From the NCBI GenBank assembly GCA_964475415.1, contig CAYYWZ010000006.1, positions 33,157-97,156 on the forward strand: a stretch of DNA of 64,000 bases. Reading direction: 5' to 3'. The DNA is from CALCMJ01 sp964475415 (GTDB lineage: Bacteria > Bacteroidota > Bacteroidia > Chitinophagales > Saprospiraceae). Every line of letters starts with the position of its first letter. Position 1 is the stretch's first letter. The position numbers were made by a program, and so were the translations under genes. This document shows, in pieces, positions 24,442-33,182 of this stretch. Below the pieces are notes generated by a model. The model did no database searches. It had not been told where the DNA came from and saw only the letters and a list, made by a program, of their open reading frames with translations.

Positions 24442-24993
24442 ATGAAAGTAGATCTAAGTGAATTATTCAAAGGAAATGAAGATTCTGATAAGGCAATTAT
24501 GAGAACCTTACTAAGGGCAATAAAAGAAGAGCATAAAAATGAATTTGATTATCTAAGTTTTAAGCAGTCTATAAAGAACTTAGGCAGCATGGATCTAGAT
24601 ACTGTAACGAAGTTTAAGTCGGCATACGCAACTGCGAGTACGCTAGGGATTACAAAAGATAAGCTTATCAAGTCAGCAAAAGCTTACCAATACGCGCTGG
24701 AAAATGAGCAGACATCTTTTGCCAATGCTCTCAAGCATCAGTTAGAAGTAAAAGTACACGGAAAGAAAGATGATGCTGAGAAGTACAAAAAAAAGATTGC
24801 TGAATATAAAGAGAAAATAGCCAAGATGGAGAAAGACATAAAAGTCTTCGAGAATGAAATCGATAAGGTCGATGAAAAGATGGCAGAAGCTAAAAGCAAA
24901 ATTGATAATACTAAAAATAAGTTCGAAAAAACATTCAGTTCCGTATATAATACAATTAAAGAAGATATTGGATTGATCGATCAGTATTTGTAA
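24442..24993 (+). CDS. Coiled-coil protein of unknown function, partner of the PspA-like protein
   Basis: A 183-residue soluble protein. Residues 1-105 form a helical domain (MKVDLSELFKGNEDSDKAI...), and 105-165 are an almost continuous Lys/Glu-rich coiled coil (KYKKKIAEYKEKIAKMEKD...). No signal peptide or membrane span. I do not recognise a named family. It sits 24 bp before the membrane-anchored PspA-like gene and after yidC-gpsA, with a terminator only after the second gene. The two are thus an operon and may work together at the inner membrane; this is inference. Confidence 0.75.
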   Translation: MKVDLSELFKGNEDSDKAIMRTLLRAIKEEHKNEFDYLSFKQSIKNLGSMDLDTVTKFKSAYATASTLGITKDKLIKSAKAYQYALENEQTSFANALKHQLEVKVHGKKDDAEKYKKKIAEYKEKIAKMEKDIKVFENEIDKVDEKMAEAKSKIDNTKNKFEKTFSSVYNTIKEDIGLIDQYL

Positions 24994-25017
24994 CTTGTGA
25001 AAAACAGAAAATAAAAG

Positions 25018-26025
25018 ATGAATAATTTAGAAAAACCAAAGTCATTTTGGAGTAAACCAGAAGGTAAGACAGGTACTATCTTTTTGTTAGGTCTCTTAGG
25101 CTTAACGGGATTTGTACTTTTTACTTTCGGTGCTACTATATTGGCAGCTTTGAAAACAACGATAGGCATTGTTATTACCCTAGGAATTTTAGGAATACTT
25201 ATTTTCATGGCATTAGATCCTAAAGTGAGAGGACTTGTCTCTTATATGTACCAAAGCATCATGAGAAAGATTACTGGAATTTTTGTAACTATAGATCCTA
25301 TCGGTATACTTAAAAATTACATCAGTGATCTAGAATCCAACCTTCGTAAGATGAGCAAACAGATCGGCGCACTAAAAGGCCAGATGAGAAAGCTCAAAAC
25401 CATGGTCGAAACAAACAATAAAGACATGGAACAAAATCTAGCGATTGCAAGGAAGGCCAAGCAAATGGGGAATGAAAAACAAATGATCCTTTCTACCAGA
25501 AAAGCGGCTAGGCTAAAAGAGACGAATGGTAAGTATACCCAGTTGCACGGAAAGATTTCTATACTATATAGAGTACTAACTAAAATGTATTCTAACTCAG
25601 AAATCCTACTAGAAGATACAAAAGATCAGGTTCGTGTAAAAGAGCAAGAAAGAAAAGCGATAAGAGCTTCCCACTCTGCAATGAAATCTGCGATGAGCAT
25701 TATCAAAGGTGATCCAGATAAGAGAGCAATGTTTGATTCTGCTATGGAAAATATAGCTGATGATGTTGCCAACAAAGTAGGAGAAATGGAACAATTTATG
25801 GAAATGTCTAATGACTTCATGGATTCTATAGATTTACAGAATGGTGTATTCGAAGAGAAGGGATTGAAAATGCTAGAAGAGTATGAGAAAAAATCTACAC
25901 TACTTCTATTAGGCGGTGCTGAACAAGCGGACGATATTCTAGACTTAGACTCTGCTCCACAAGCTGAAAAACAATATAGAAGTGGCTCTGGCTCATCAGA
26001 ATATGATGGACTGTTTGATAGTTAG
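25018..26025 (+). CDS. Membrane-anchored PspA/ESCRT-III-like coiled-coil protein
   Basis: A 335-residue protein. Two hydrophobic segments at about 20-62 anchor it in the membrane. From residue ~88 it reads DPIGILKNYISDLESNLRKM and continues as long helices with the PspA-like spacing of charged residues (LAIARKAKQMGNEKQM...). It ends with FEEKGLKMLEEYEKK near 278-292 and a flexible Ser/Gly-rich tail. The 'DP..L..YI.DLE..L.KM' opening resembles helix alpha-1/2 of PspA/Vipp1 (IM30), bacterial ESCRT-III relatives that remodel stressed membranes. The N-terminal anchor in place of the amphipathic helix is unusual. The relation is from pattern only and needs a profile search. Confidence 0.6.
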   Translation: MNNLEKPKSFWSKPEGKTGTIFLLGLLGLTGFVLFTFGATILAALKTTIGIVITLGILGILIFMALDPKVRGLVSYMYQSIMRKITGIFVTIDPIGILKNYISDLESNLRKMSKQIGALKGQMRKLKTMVETNNKDMEQNLAIARKAKQMGNEKQMILSTRKAARLKETNGKYTQLHGKISILYRVLTKMYSNSEILLEDTKDQVRVKEQERKAIRASHSAMKSAMSIIKGDPDKRAMFDSAMENIADDVANKVGEMEQFMEMSNDFMDSIDLQNGVFEEKGLKMLEEYEKKSTLLLLGGAEQADDILDLDSAPQAEKQYRSGSGSSEYDGLFDS

Positions 26026-26050
26026 ACTTTAATTAACATATGAAAAATAA

Positions 26051-26080
26051 AAAGGGACCAATAAGGTCCCTTTTTTTTTT
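26051..26080 (+). terminator. Rho-independent terminator after the PspA-like operon
   Basis: AAAGGGACC and GGTCCCTTT form a 9-bp perfect stem with a 5-nt loop, followed by a run of T. Confidence 0.93.
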
Positions 26081-26264
26081 ATTTACACTTTCTATACCAG
26101 TCTCTAATTAACAATTTGCAAAACTCAAGTCAAAAGTCAGGGTTTTTACCTATAAAAAATATAAGCTTAATAGATATATTAGAGTTAAGCAATAGCACAG
26201 CAAATTGGCTGTTTCCTTAGGCATTCCTTTTTTATAGATTTTTAATTACTAAACGATTAGTATC

Positions 26265-27878
26265 ATGGCATCACTTGCTCCCAAGGGAGGTACGATAAGT
26301 TTTGAACAAGCGAAACATATATCATCCAGATTATTTTTTGGCGCTACGAGGTCAGAAATAGATGGTATAAATGGACAAAACGCAACAAATTATATTGATT
26401 CTCTTTTTTCTATAGACACTAATGTCAACTTACCTATAGATCCACAGACAGGAGAAACCTGGGTGATAAACGGAAGAACCGATGAGAACAGTTCCAATTT
26501 TGTTCTTAGAAGAATCACCAGAGCATGGTTTACAGATCTTATGATAAAAGATTATTCCATACAAGAAAAGCTTGTGTGGTTTTTGAATACTCACTTTACG
26601 ACTAATGCACAAGCCTTTGGTAGTAGGACTAAACTCATATATCATCAAAACCAGCTTTTCAGGTTATATGCACTAGGTAGTTTCAAAACCTTAGCACATA
26701 AAATATGTAGGGACTGTGCTATGCAATTTTTCTTAGATGGATTTTCTAATCAAGAAGGTAACCCTAATGAAAATTTCGCAAGAGAATTTTTAGAATTATA
26801 TACTATAGGAAAAGGAGAACAAGTAGGACCAGGTGACTACACCACTTATACCGAAGATGATATCAGAGAAGCTGCAAAAGTACTTACTGGATATCGTTAC
26901 GACTATAATAATGACGTCATAGATCCAGACACAGGATTACTGAGATCATATATCCAAGAAAATAGGCATGATACAACGGACAAGCAATTCAGTTATGCTT
27001 TCCAACATAATATAATAGAAGGTGAGGAAGAAATTCCTGGAATAGAAGATGAGTTACAACAACTGATAGATATGATTTTTTCACAGTTAGCCACTGCAGA
27101 AAATATAGTGCGGAAACTATATAGATTCTTTGTATATCCAGTAATAACAGATGAAGTAGAAGATGATATCATAACTCCACTCGCTGAACAATTATTAGAA
27201 GATGATTATATTCTAGAAGGTGTACTAAAGACGCTACTAAAAAGTGAGCACTTTTTCTGTGAAGATGATGCTGATGTAAGTAATGATATAATAGGCGGTA
27301 TTATAAAATCTCCTATTCAACTTACAAGTCATACAACTAAGTTTTTCAAGGTACAGTTTCCACCAGAATCTAATGTAGAAAGCTATGTAGACGAAATGGT
27401 AAATCTAGATAGTCACACCATGGCTATGGATCTTATCTTATTCGAACCACACGATACTGCCGGATGGGCTGCCTATTATTCTGGGCCTAACTGGGATGAA
27501 AACTGGGCATCGGCTAACACACTAGTTGCCCGTTATAATTTCTCCAATAGATATATCGATGGCAAAAAACCTACCGGTGGGAATATGGATATAGAAATAG
27601 ATATTGTTGCCTATGTAGATGATCCGGATAATGTTATAGATCCTTTCTCAGCACTTACCATAGTTAACGACTTAACGGATTATCTTTTTCCTTATGGAAC
27701 ATCAGAATCAAGAGCAGATGTCTTTAAAGCTTATCTGGTAGATCCTAATGATCCAGATTTTTACTGGTCACAAGAATGGAATAATTACAAATCTACTGGA
27801 GATGATTCTGTAGTGAGATCCAGACTAGAAGATTTACTTAACGCCATATTACAAACAGCTGAATATATGCTGCACTAG
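26265..27878 (+). CDS. DUF1800 family protein
   Basis: A 537-residue protein with the DUF1800 signatures: RLFFGATRSEIDGI near the start, WFLNTHFTTNAQ, then NENFAREFLELYTIGKGE (roughly residues 168-185) and EAAKVLTGYRYD, and a C-terminal block for the second half of the domain. It has no obvious signal peptide at its only plausible ATG. DUF1800 genes are nearly always paired with a DUF1501 gene, as here, 44 bp downstream. The pair is widespread in Bacteroidota and Planctomycetota; its biochemical role is unknown. Confidence 0.9.
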   Translation: MASLAPKGGTISFEQAKHISSRLFFGATRSEIDGINGQNATNYIDSLFSIDTNVNLPIDPQTGETWVINGRTDENSSNFVLRRITRAWFTDLMIKDYSIQEKLVWFLNTHFTTNAQAFGSRTKLIYHQNQLFRLYALGSFKTLAHKICRDCAMQFFLDGFSNQEGNPNENFAREFLELYTIGKGEQVGPGDYTTYTEDDIREAAKVLTGYRYDYNNDVIDPDTGLLRSYIQENRHDTTDKQFSYAFQHNIIEGEEEIPGIEDELQQLIDMIFSQLATAENIVRKLYRFFVYPVITDEVEDDIITPLAEQLLEDDYILEGVLKTLLKSEHFFCEDDADVSNDIIGGIIKSPIQLTSHTTKFFKVQFPPESNVESYVDEMVNLDSHTMAMDLILFEPHDTAGWAAYYSGPNWDENWASANTLVARYNFSNRYIDGKKPTGGNMDIEIDIVAYVDDPDNVIDPFSALTIVNDLTDYLFPYGTSESRADVFKAYLVDPNDPDFYWSQEWNNYKSTGDDSVVRSRLEDLLNAILQTAEYMLH

Positions 27879-27922
27879 AGGGCCCCATAATAGGTTCTTG
27901 TTCTAACAATAAAAATGAAGAA

Positions 27923-29866
27923 ATGAAAAGAAGAAATTTTTTAAAAAATACAACGGGTGCAGTAGGAGGATCTTTTTTACTTAATGGACTTCCGATCAAA
28001 GCTTTTGCAGGAACTAAAATGTTTAATGCTATGACGCTGAATGAAGATGCAGAGGATAGAATTATTGTTATGATTCAACTGCATGGTGGTAATGATGGCA
28101 TTAACAATCTTGTAACTATAGATCAATATGCAGAGTACTTCAGCCTAAGAGAAAACTTAGCTATTCCAAACTCTGGAGCAAGATCATATATCAATATAGA
28201 TCAGACTATAGACAGTTCGCTGCAGGTAGGTCTACATCCTGATATGACTGCTATGAAAGAATTATATGACCAGGGCAAACTTAACATTGTACACAACGTA
28301 GGATATAATAATGTTGATCAATCACACTTCCGATCGAGAGATATCTACTGGATGGGAGGAGGTTATGACACCTATGCTTCTTCGGGATGGATGGGAAGAT
28401 ATCTGGATTGTATTTATCCTAACTATCCAGAAAACTACCCAAATCCTGATATGCCAGATCCTCTAGGTCTGGAAATAGGTAATCTAGTATCGCTAGGCTA
28501 TCATAGAGATAATGGTATTCCCACAGCACTTGCAACTACTGATGTAGAAAATTTTAGTGATCTTATAGGAGGACTAGGTGGACCACCGATGGAAGACTAT
28601 AGTGCTGGTAATTATTATACCGAAAAAGCAGAATTGATAAACAATCTATACGAAAACGCTAACGATTATTCTGACCAGCTACTTAGTAGATTTAATGCAG
28701 GGTCTAATAACACCGTATATCCATCTTCAGATCATCTACTATACCCTAACGAAGCTCCGGGTAATGTTATAGAAAATGAACTGGGGTGGCAACTGCAGAC
28801 GGTGGCAAGATTAATTAATGGTGGTTGTAAAACAAAAATATATCTGGTGAAGCTCCACCGTTTTGATACTCATGATGATCAGGTTGTAAATGGAGATCCT
28901 ACTTATGGCAGACATGCTGCTTTATTATTTCACTTATCTAATGCCATCAAAGCGTTTCAGGATGATCTCGCTATCTCAGGAAATGATGAGAAGGTAGTAG
29001 GGTTTACTTTTTCAGAATTTGGAAGGCGACCCTACTCTAACGGAAGTTTCGGAACAGATCACGGTACAGCAGCTCCTATGTATGTTTTTGGTAAGGGTGT
29101 CAACCCAGGTCTTACTGGTGAGCCTGCAGACTTAGTTAACACAGATAGTTCAGACAACTTATTAGTAAGTCATGACTATAGGCAAGTATTCACTACCCTA
29201 CTTGTAGATTGGATGGGAGCAACAGAAAATGTAATAGACAAGGTAGACTTTACAGAATTTCTAAGCCAGAAGCTACCTATTATACATGAGGATTATATTG
29301 TCAATGGAACAAGTGTCCCTGTAACGATCAGTTCTATTAATGCCTGGAGTGAAAAAAATACAAACTATATACAGTGGAAAGTATCCGAAGAGATAAATGT
29401 GGAACATTATGATATTTACAAATCTACAGATGGTAAGCGCTTCAAGAAGATAGGCAAAGAAAATGCTATAGCTATGAATCTAACCTCCTATGAATATCTG
29501 TATCCAGATCATAACATAAGTGAAGGTACAAGTTTCTATAGAGTACATGCTGTAGACTTTGACGGACATGAGTCCATCTCTAATATCGTAAGTGTCATCT
29601 ACGATAGAAATATAAGTGCTAAGATCTACCCTAATCCTTTTGCAGATTTTTTTCATATAGAGCTAGATGCAGAAAACCTAAAAGGAAATTCGGAATTCGT
29701 ATTAAAAGACATAACGGGTAGACAGATCATGTCGAGAACCTTAGGTCAGGCATTTAATAATCAGTATACCATTGAACTAGAGGATCTCATGCCTGGAAAT
29801 TACTTCTCTTATATCATACATAACGATAGAATTATCTTCAAGTCATTATTGGCTAAGATAGATTAA
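27923..29866 (+). CDS. DUF1501 family protein with Tat signal and T9SS sorting domain
   Basis: A 647-residue protein starting MKRRNFLKNTTGAVGG, a twin-arginine (Tat) signal with the RRNFLK box. Residues ~45-450 are DUF1501, an alkaline-phosphatase-like fold: IQLHGGNDGINN, DQSHFRSRDIYWMGG, and the C-terminal FSEFGRRPYSNGSFGTDHGT with metal-site-like Asp/His. After that come an Ig-like region and a T9SS type A sorting domain with IYPNPF near 572. It would be folded in the cytoplasm, exported by Tat, then passed to the surface by T9SS. It pairs with the DUF1800 gene just upstream. Confidence 0.9.
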   Translation: MKRRNFLKNTTGAVGGSFLLNGLPIKAFAGTKMFNAMTLNEDAEDRIIVMIQLHGGNDGINNLVTIDQYAEYFSLRENLAIPNSGARSYINIDQTIDSSLQVGLHPDMTAMKELYDQGKLNIVHNVGYNNVDQSHFRSRDIYWMGGGYDTYASSGWMGRYLDCIYPNYPENYPNPDMPDPLGLEIGNLVSLGYHRDNGIPTALATTDVENFSDLIGGLGGPPMEDYSAGNYYTEKAELINNLYENANDYSDQLLSRFNAGSNNTVYPSSDHLLYPNEAPGNVIENELGWQLQTVARLINGGCKTKIYLVKLHRFDTHDDQVVNGDPTYGRHAALLFHLSNAIKAFQDDLAISGNDEKVVGFTFSEFGRRPYSNGSFGTDHGTAAPMYVFGKGVNPGLTGEPADLVNTDSSDNLLVSHDYRQVFTTLLVDWMGATENVIDKVDFTEFLSQKLPIIHEDYIVNGTSVPVTISSINAWSEKNTNYIQWKVSEEINVEHYDIYKSTDGKRFKKIGKENAIAMNLTSYEYLYPDHNISEGTSFYRVHAVDFDGHESISNIVSVIYDRNISAKIYPNPFADFFHIELDAENLKGNSEFVLKDITGRQIMSRTLGQAFNNQYTIELEDLMPGNYFSYIIHNDRIIFKSLLAKID

Positions 29867-29890
29867 AGAAAATATTATTCCTTTATCAAG

Positions 29891-29923
29891 AAGCGATTTG
29901 CACAAGGTAGATCGCTTTTTTTT
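29891..29923 (+). terminator. Rho-independent terminator after the DUF1501 gene
   Basis: AAGCGAT and ATCGCTT pair across a 13-nt loop, followed by eight or more T. Confidence 0.8.
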
Positions 29924-29992
29924 AGTTATTACCTAATTATCTTGTTTATGCAAAAAAGAAACTCGTTTTAACATAGGAACCGTTTTTCACAT

Positions 29993-30504
29993 TTAATTTA
30001 CAAATAACTTTTTAGCACATTGATTTCCCCTATTATTTCTAGCAAGAATGATATAAATACCCGGCTTTAAAAATTTAATATTAGATAGATGGGATATGGC
30101 AACTTGATTAAAAATAAGTTTACCTCTAAGATCATACAACTGAAATCTGTAATCAGAACCAATAGTTTCAAATAGCACATCCTGATGCATTATAGCTTCT
30201 GTTCTCAATTGATACATTCGCCCATTTTCCATGAGGTTACTCCATTTCCATTTTGAGCTATGCAAGCGTTACTATATGTGATATTATCACATCCACATAC
30301 TGGTATAAATACAGTTGTACAAATAACATTTGGATCAATGGCATCTTCACATATGCAGCCTTCTTGCAATGCTGCAACTTCTCTTTCAATAGATAATTCA
30401 TGAAATGAACTAACCCTGGGTAAATTTAGATTAATAAATGATTCTGAGGCTAGACTAAAACTAAATAGTAATAATACTATTACCATAGTAATGTCTCTAT
30501 GCAT
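29993..30504 (-). pseudogene. Frameshifted Kazal-domain T9SS protein
   Basis: The ATG at 30504 opens a signal peptide (VIVLLLFSFSLASESF) and a Kazal-type protease-inhibitor domain with the cysteine pattern ...CTTVFIPVCGCDNITYSNAC...GEC, then stops at 30205. The -1 frame, which overlaps from 30265, continues with LFETIGSDYRFQLYDLRGKLI and ends KPGIYIILARNNRGNQCAKKLFVN, a T9SS sorting domain. One frameshift near 30230-30250 therefore separates cargo from sorting domain. Without the tail the inhibitor would not reach the cell surface. The break may be real or a sequencing error; no programmed slip site is obvious. Confidence 0.7.
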
Positions 30505-30670
30505 TTTGTTTTCAATTGATTTAGAAATTAATTTACTATTTTTTAACCTCTAGCAAAAATTCTACTATTGCCTTTAAAATTTATCTAAGATAAATAACAA
30601 CTCACCTTCATTACCACATTAGTTTTTCTATTTTAAAGTTATTTAGGGAAGAAAAATTTTATTTACACAT

Positions 30671-31390
30671 ATGAAAAAAATAGCTAGAACATTCAATCCA
30701 GAAGTTGATGATGCCAATTGGCAGGCTCTATTTGAGCAACATTTTCAGGATCTGCAATCCCTTAATGCTATCTCTACACTTTGGATCTCTGGCTTTTCCA
30801 AATTAGGGATAAACCAAAGCAAGCGACCTACTGCTGAAGAATTAACAAATTCCATTCGTCCCTATACAGGATACACTTTTATTCAAACTACAGAGAATAT
30901 CATTTTAGAACAGATCGATTGGTATACTATGATTTCTAATTATGAAATGCCACTAACTAACTTTGTAAGAACGCCTGAGGAATTAGGATACTGTGATGAA
31001 CCGGATATATGGCATGACATTATGGGACACATACCGTTTCTAGTAGAGCAAGATTACTCTGATATGTATCAACTGTTAGCAGCAACCTACATAAAGGCCT
31101 ACAACTCTGATCGCCAAGATGTATTAGTCGAATTAGATTTTGTAGGAGGCATGTTGATCGAATTAGGATTAATCAGAGAAGCTGCAGGACTCAAGGCATT
31201 TGGTTCAACCTTTTATTCTTCCTCCGAAGTTTTTGAAGCTTATAAGCCTGAAAATCAAATTGAGTTTACGGAGGAAGCACTACAATCAGGTGAGTCTTAT
31301 GACCGTCATAGTTTTCAAGGAAAATATTACATTATAGAATCTCTGGACCACCTGATTTCTATAATTGATTCTATTGTAAGACGCTTATAA
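30671..31390 (+). CDS. phhA: Phenylalanine 4-monooxygenase
   Basis: A 239-residue monomeric aromatic amino-acid hydroxylase. The iron-binding facial triad is visible: His115 and His120 in DIWHDIMGHIPF and Glu164 in LIELGL. RTPEELGYCDEPD just before is also typical. It converts phenylalanine to tyrosine using tetrahydropterin and oxygen, the first step of phenylalanine breakdown. It is shorter at the N-terminus than animal enzymes, as bacterial ones are. No pterin recycling gene is adjacent. Confidence 0.93.
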   Translation: MKKIARTFNPEVDDANWQALFEQHFQDLQSLNAISTLWISGFSKLGINQSKRPTAEELTNSIRPYTGYTFIQTTENIILEQIDWYTMISNYEMPLTNFVRTPEELGYCDEPDIWHDIMGHIPFLVEQDYSDMYQLLAATYIKAYNSDRQDVLVELDFVGGMLIELGLIREAAGLKAFGSTFYSSSEVFEAYKPENQIEFTEEALQSGESYDRHSFQGKYYIIESLDHLISIIDSIVRRL

Positions 31391-31487
31391 AACAAGTAAG
31401 AACTTACTTTCTAAGATGAGCTTTACTTTATCATTAGACAACAATTAAATTAATAATTAATTTCGTTTCTTTATTTAAAATGATTTA

Positions 31488-33125
31488 ATGAAAAAAATCT
31501 GGTGGAAAGAGGCCGTCATATATCAGATATATCCTAGAAGTTTTAAGGATACCAATAATGATGGAATAGGTGACCTCAATGGTATTACAGAAAAGCTGCC
31601 TTACCTTGCAGATCTAGGTGTAGATGTTTTATGGCTAAGCCCTATCTTCAAATCTCCTAATGATGACAATGGTTATGATATTAGCGGGTATTGTGAGATC
31701 ATGGATGAGTTTGGAAACATGGAAGATTTTGATCGAATGTTAGAGCGAGCTCATAACTTAGGTCTTAAAATAATATTAGATCTAGTGGTCAATCATTCAT
31801 CAGACGAACATCCCTGGTTCCAAGCCTCTAGAAAATCAGAAAACAATCCCTACTCAGATTATTACATATGGAAGAAGGAAAAACCAAACAATTGGCAGTC
31901 GTTTTTTGGCGGTGATGCCTGGACCTATGATGAAGAAAGACAAGCTTACTATTTACATCTTTTTACAAAAAAGCAACCAGATCTCAACTGGGAGAATCCA
32001 AAAGTAAGAGATGACGTATTTAAGCTTATGAATTTCTGGTATGACAAGGGAATAGATGGATTCAGGATGGATGTTATCCCACTAATATCTAAACGACAGG
32101 ACTTCCCTGCTAATCCTTACCACAATTTCGATGATACCATATATCATATCTATGCCAATGGACCTAAACTACATGATTACCTTCACGAAATGTACAAGGA
32201 GACCTCATCCAATTATGATGTCATGACCGTGGGAGAATGCATCGGTGTAAATGAAAAAAATTGTATGCTCTATGTCAATGAAGATCGAGAAGAATTGAAT
32301 ATGCTATACCATTTTGAGCATATGAGTCTCGATTCTAAAGATGGTAGTAAGTATGAGAAAAAGCCTTGGAGTCTAATTCAGTTCAAAGAGATCATAACTA
32401 AATGGTATCATGCGCTGGGTGACAAAGGTTGGTATAATGTATTCCTAGATAATCATGATTTCCCTAGAATGGTATCAAGATTTGGCAACGATAAAGAGCA
32501 TAGAATTGCTTCGGCTAAATTACTTGCAACTATGTTACTTACCTTACGGGGAACGCCTTGCCTTTATCAAGGAAGTGAAATAGGCATGACCAATGTTGCT
32601 TACTCCAAGCTAGAGGACTATGATGACATCTGGGCCAGAAATTATATACAGGAAGAAAGGGCAAAAGGAAAAGATGATGCAACATTACTTTCAGAAATGC
32701 GCACAGGCAGCAGAGACAATGCCAGAACTCCTATCCAATGGAGTAATGATAAATATGGAGGATTCTCAGAAGCTACTCCTTGGATAGATAGTAATCCTAA
32801 TCATCAATCTATTAACGTAAAACAGTGCTTAGAAGATCCTAATTCTATTTTACAGTTTTATAAAAATTTACTTCGTTATAGAAAGCAAAATAAAACTTTG
32901 GTTTATGGAGCATATGAAGACTTAGCAGCAGAGCACCTAGAACTATTTGCATATAAAAGAAAAGATCCAGAATATACTTATCTTATTATTTTAAATTTTA
33001 GTAACAATGAATTAGTAATACCTATAGAAATAAACAATGAATGGTCACTAGAAATAAAAAATTATAATACAGAAGAATCAAGTAAGCTCCTACAAGCATG
33101 GGAAGCAAGGATCTATAAAAAATAG
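31488..33125 (+). CDS. GH13 alpha-glucosidase (oligo-1,6-glucosidase type)
   Basis: A 545-residue GH13 enzyme. Region I is DLVVNHSSDEH (98-108), region II GFRMDVIPL with the nucleophile Asp195, region III VGECIG with the acid/base Glu250, and region IV FLDNHDFPR with Asp324. The DGIGDLNGI stretch (25-33) marks the oligo-1,6-glucosidase / alpha-glucosidase group. It has no signal peptide, so it acts in the cytoplasm on small alpha-glucosides such as isomaltose or sucrose-type sugars. Substrate preference cannot be fixed from sequence alone. Confidence 0.92.
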   Translation: MKKIWWKEAVIYQIYPRSFKDTNNDGIGDLNGITEKLPYLADLGVDVLWLSPIFKSPNDDNGYDISGYCEIMDEFGNMEDFDRMLERAHNLGLKIILDLVVNHSSDEHPWFQASRKSENNPYSDYYIWKKEKPNNWQSFFGGDAWTYDEERQAYYLHLFTKKQPDLNWENPKVRDDVFKLMNFWYDKGIDGFRMDVIPLISKRQDFPANPYHNFDDTIYHIYANGPKLHDYLHEMYKETSSNYDVMTVGECIGVNEKNCMLYVNEDREELNMLYHFEHMSLDSKDGSKYEKKPWSLIQFKEIITKWYHALGDKGWYNVFLDNHDFPRMVSRFGNDKEHRIASAKLLATMLLTLRGTPCLYQGSEIGMTNVAYSKLEDYDDIWARNYIQEERAKGKDDATLLSEMRTGSRDNARTPIQWSNDKYGGFSEATPWIDSNPNHQSINVKQCLEDPNSILQFYKNLLRYRKQNKTLVYGAYEDLAAEHLELFAYKRKDPEYTYLIILNFSNNELVIPIEINNEWSLEIKNYNTEESSKLLQAWEARIYKK

Positions 33126-33182
33126 CCCATTATATCGTATTGACATAATGAGCCTTCTCAAAAAAGTGTTTTCTATCTTAAC

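Noticed and set aside
30205..30265. Programmed -1 ribosomal frameshift joining the Kazal domain to the sorting tail.
   Set aside because: No X-XXY-YYZ slip site or following pseudoknot could be made out in the overlap; a simple indel explains it.
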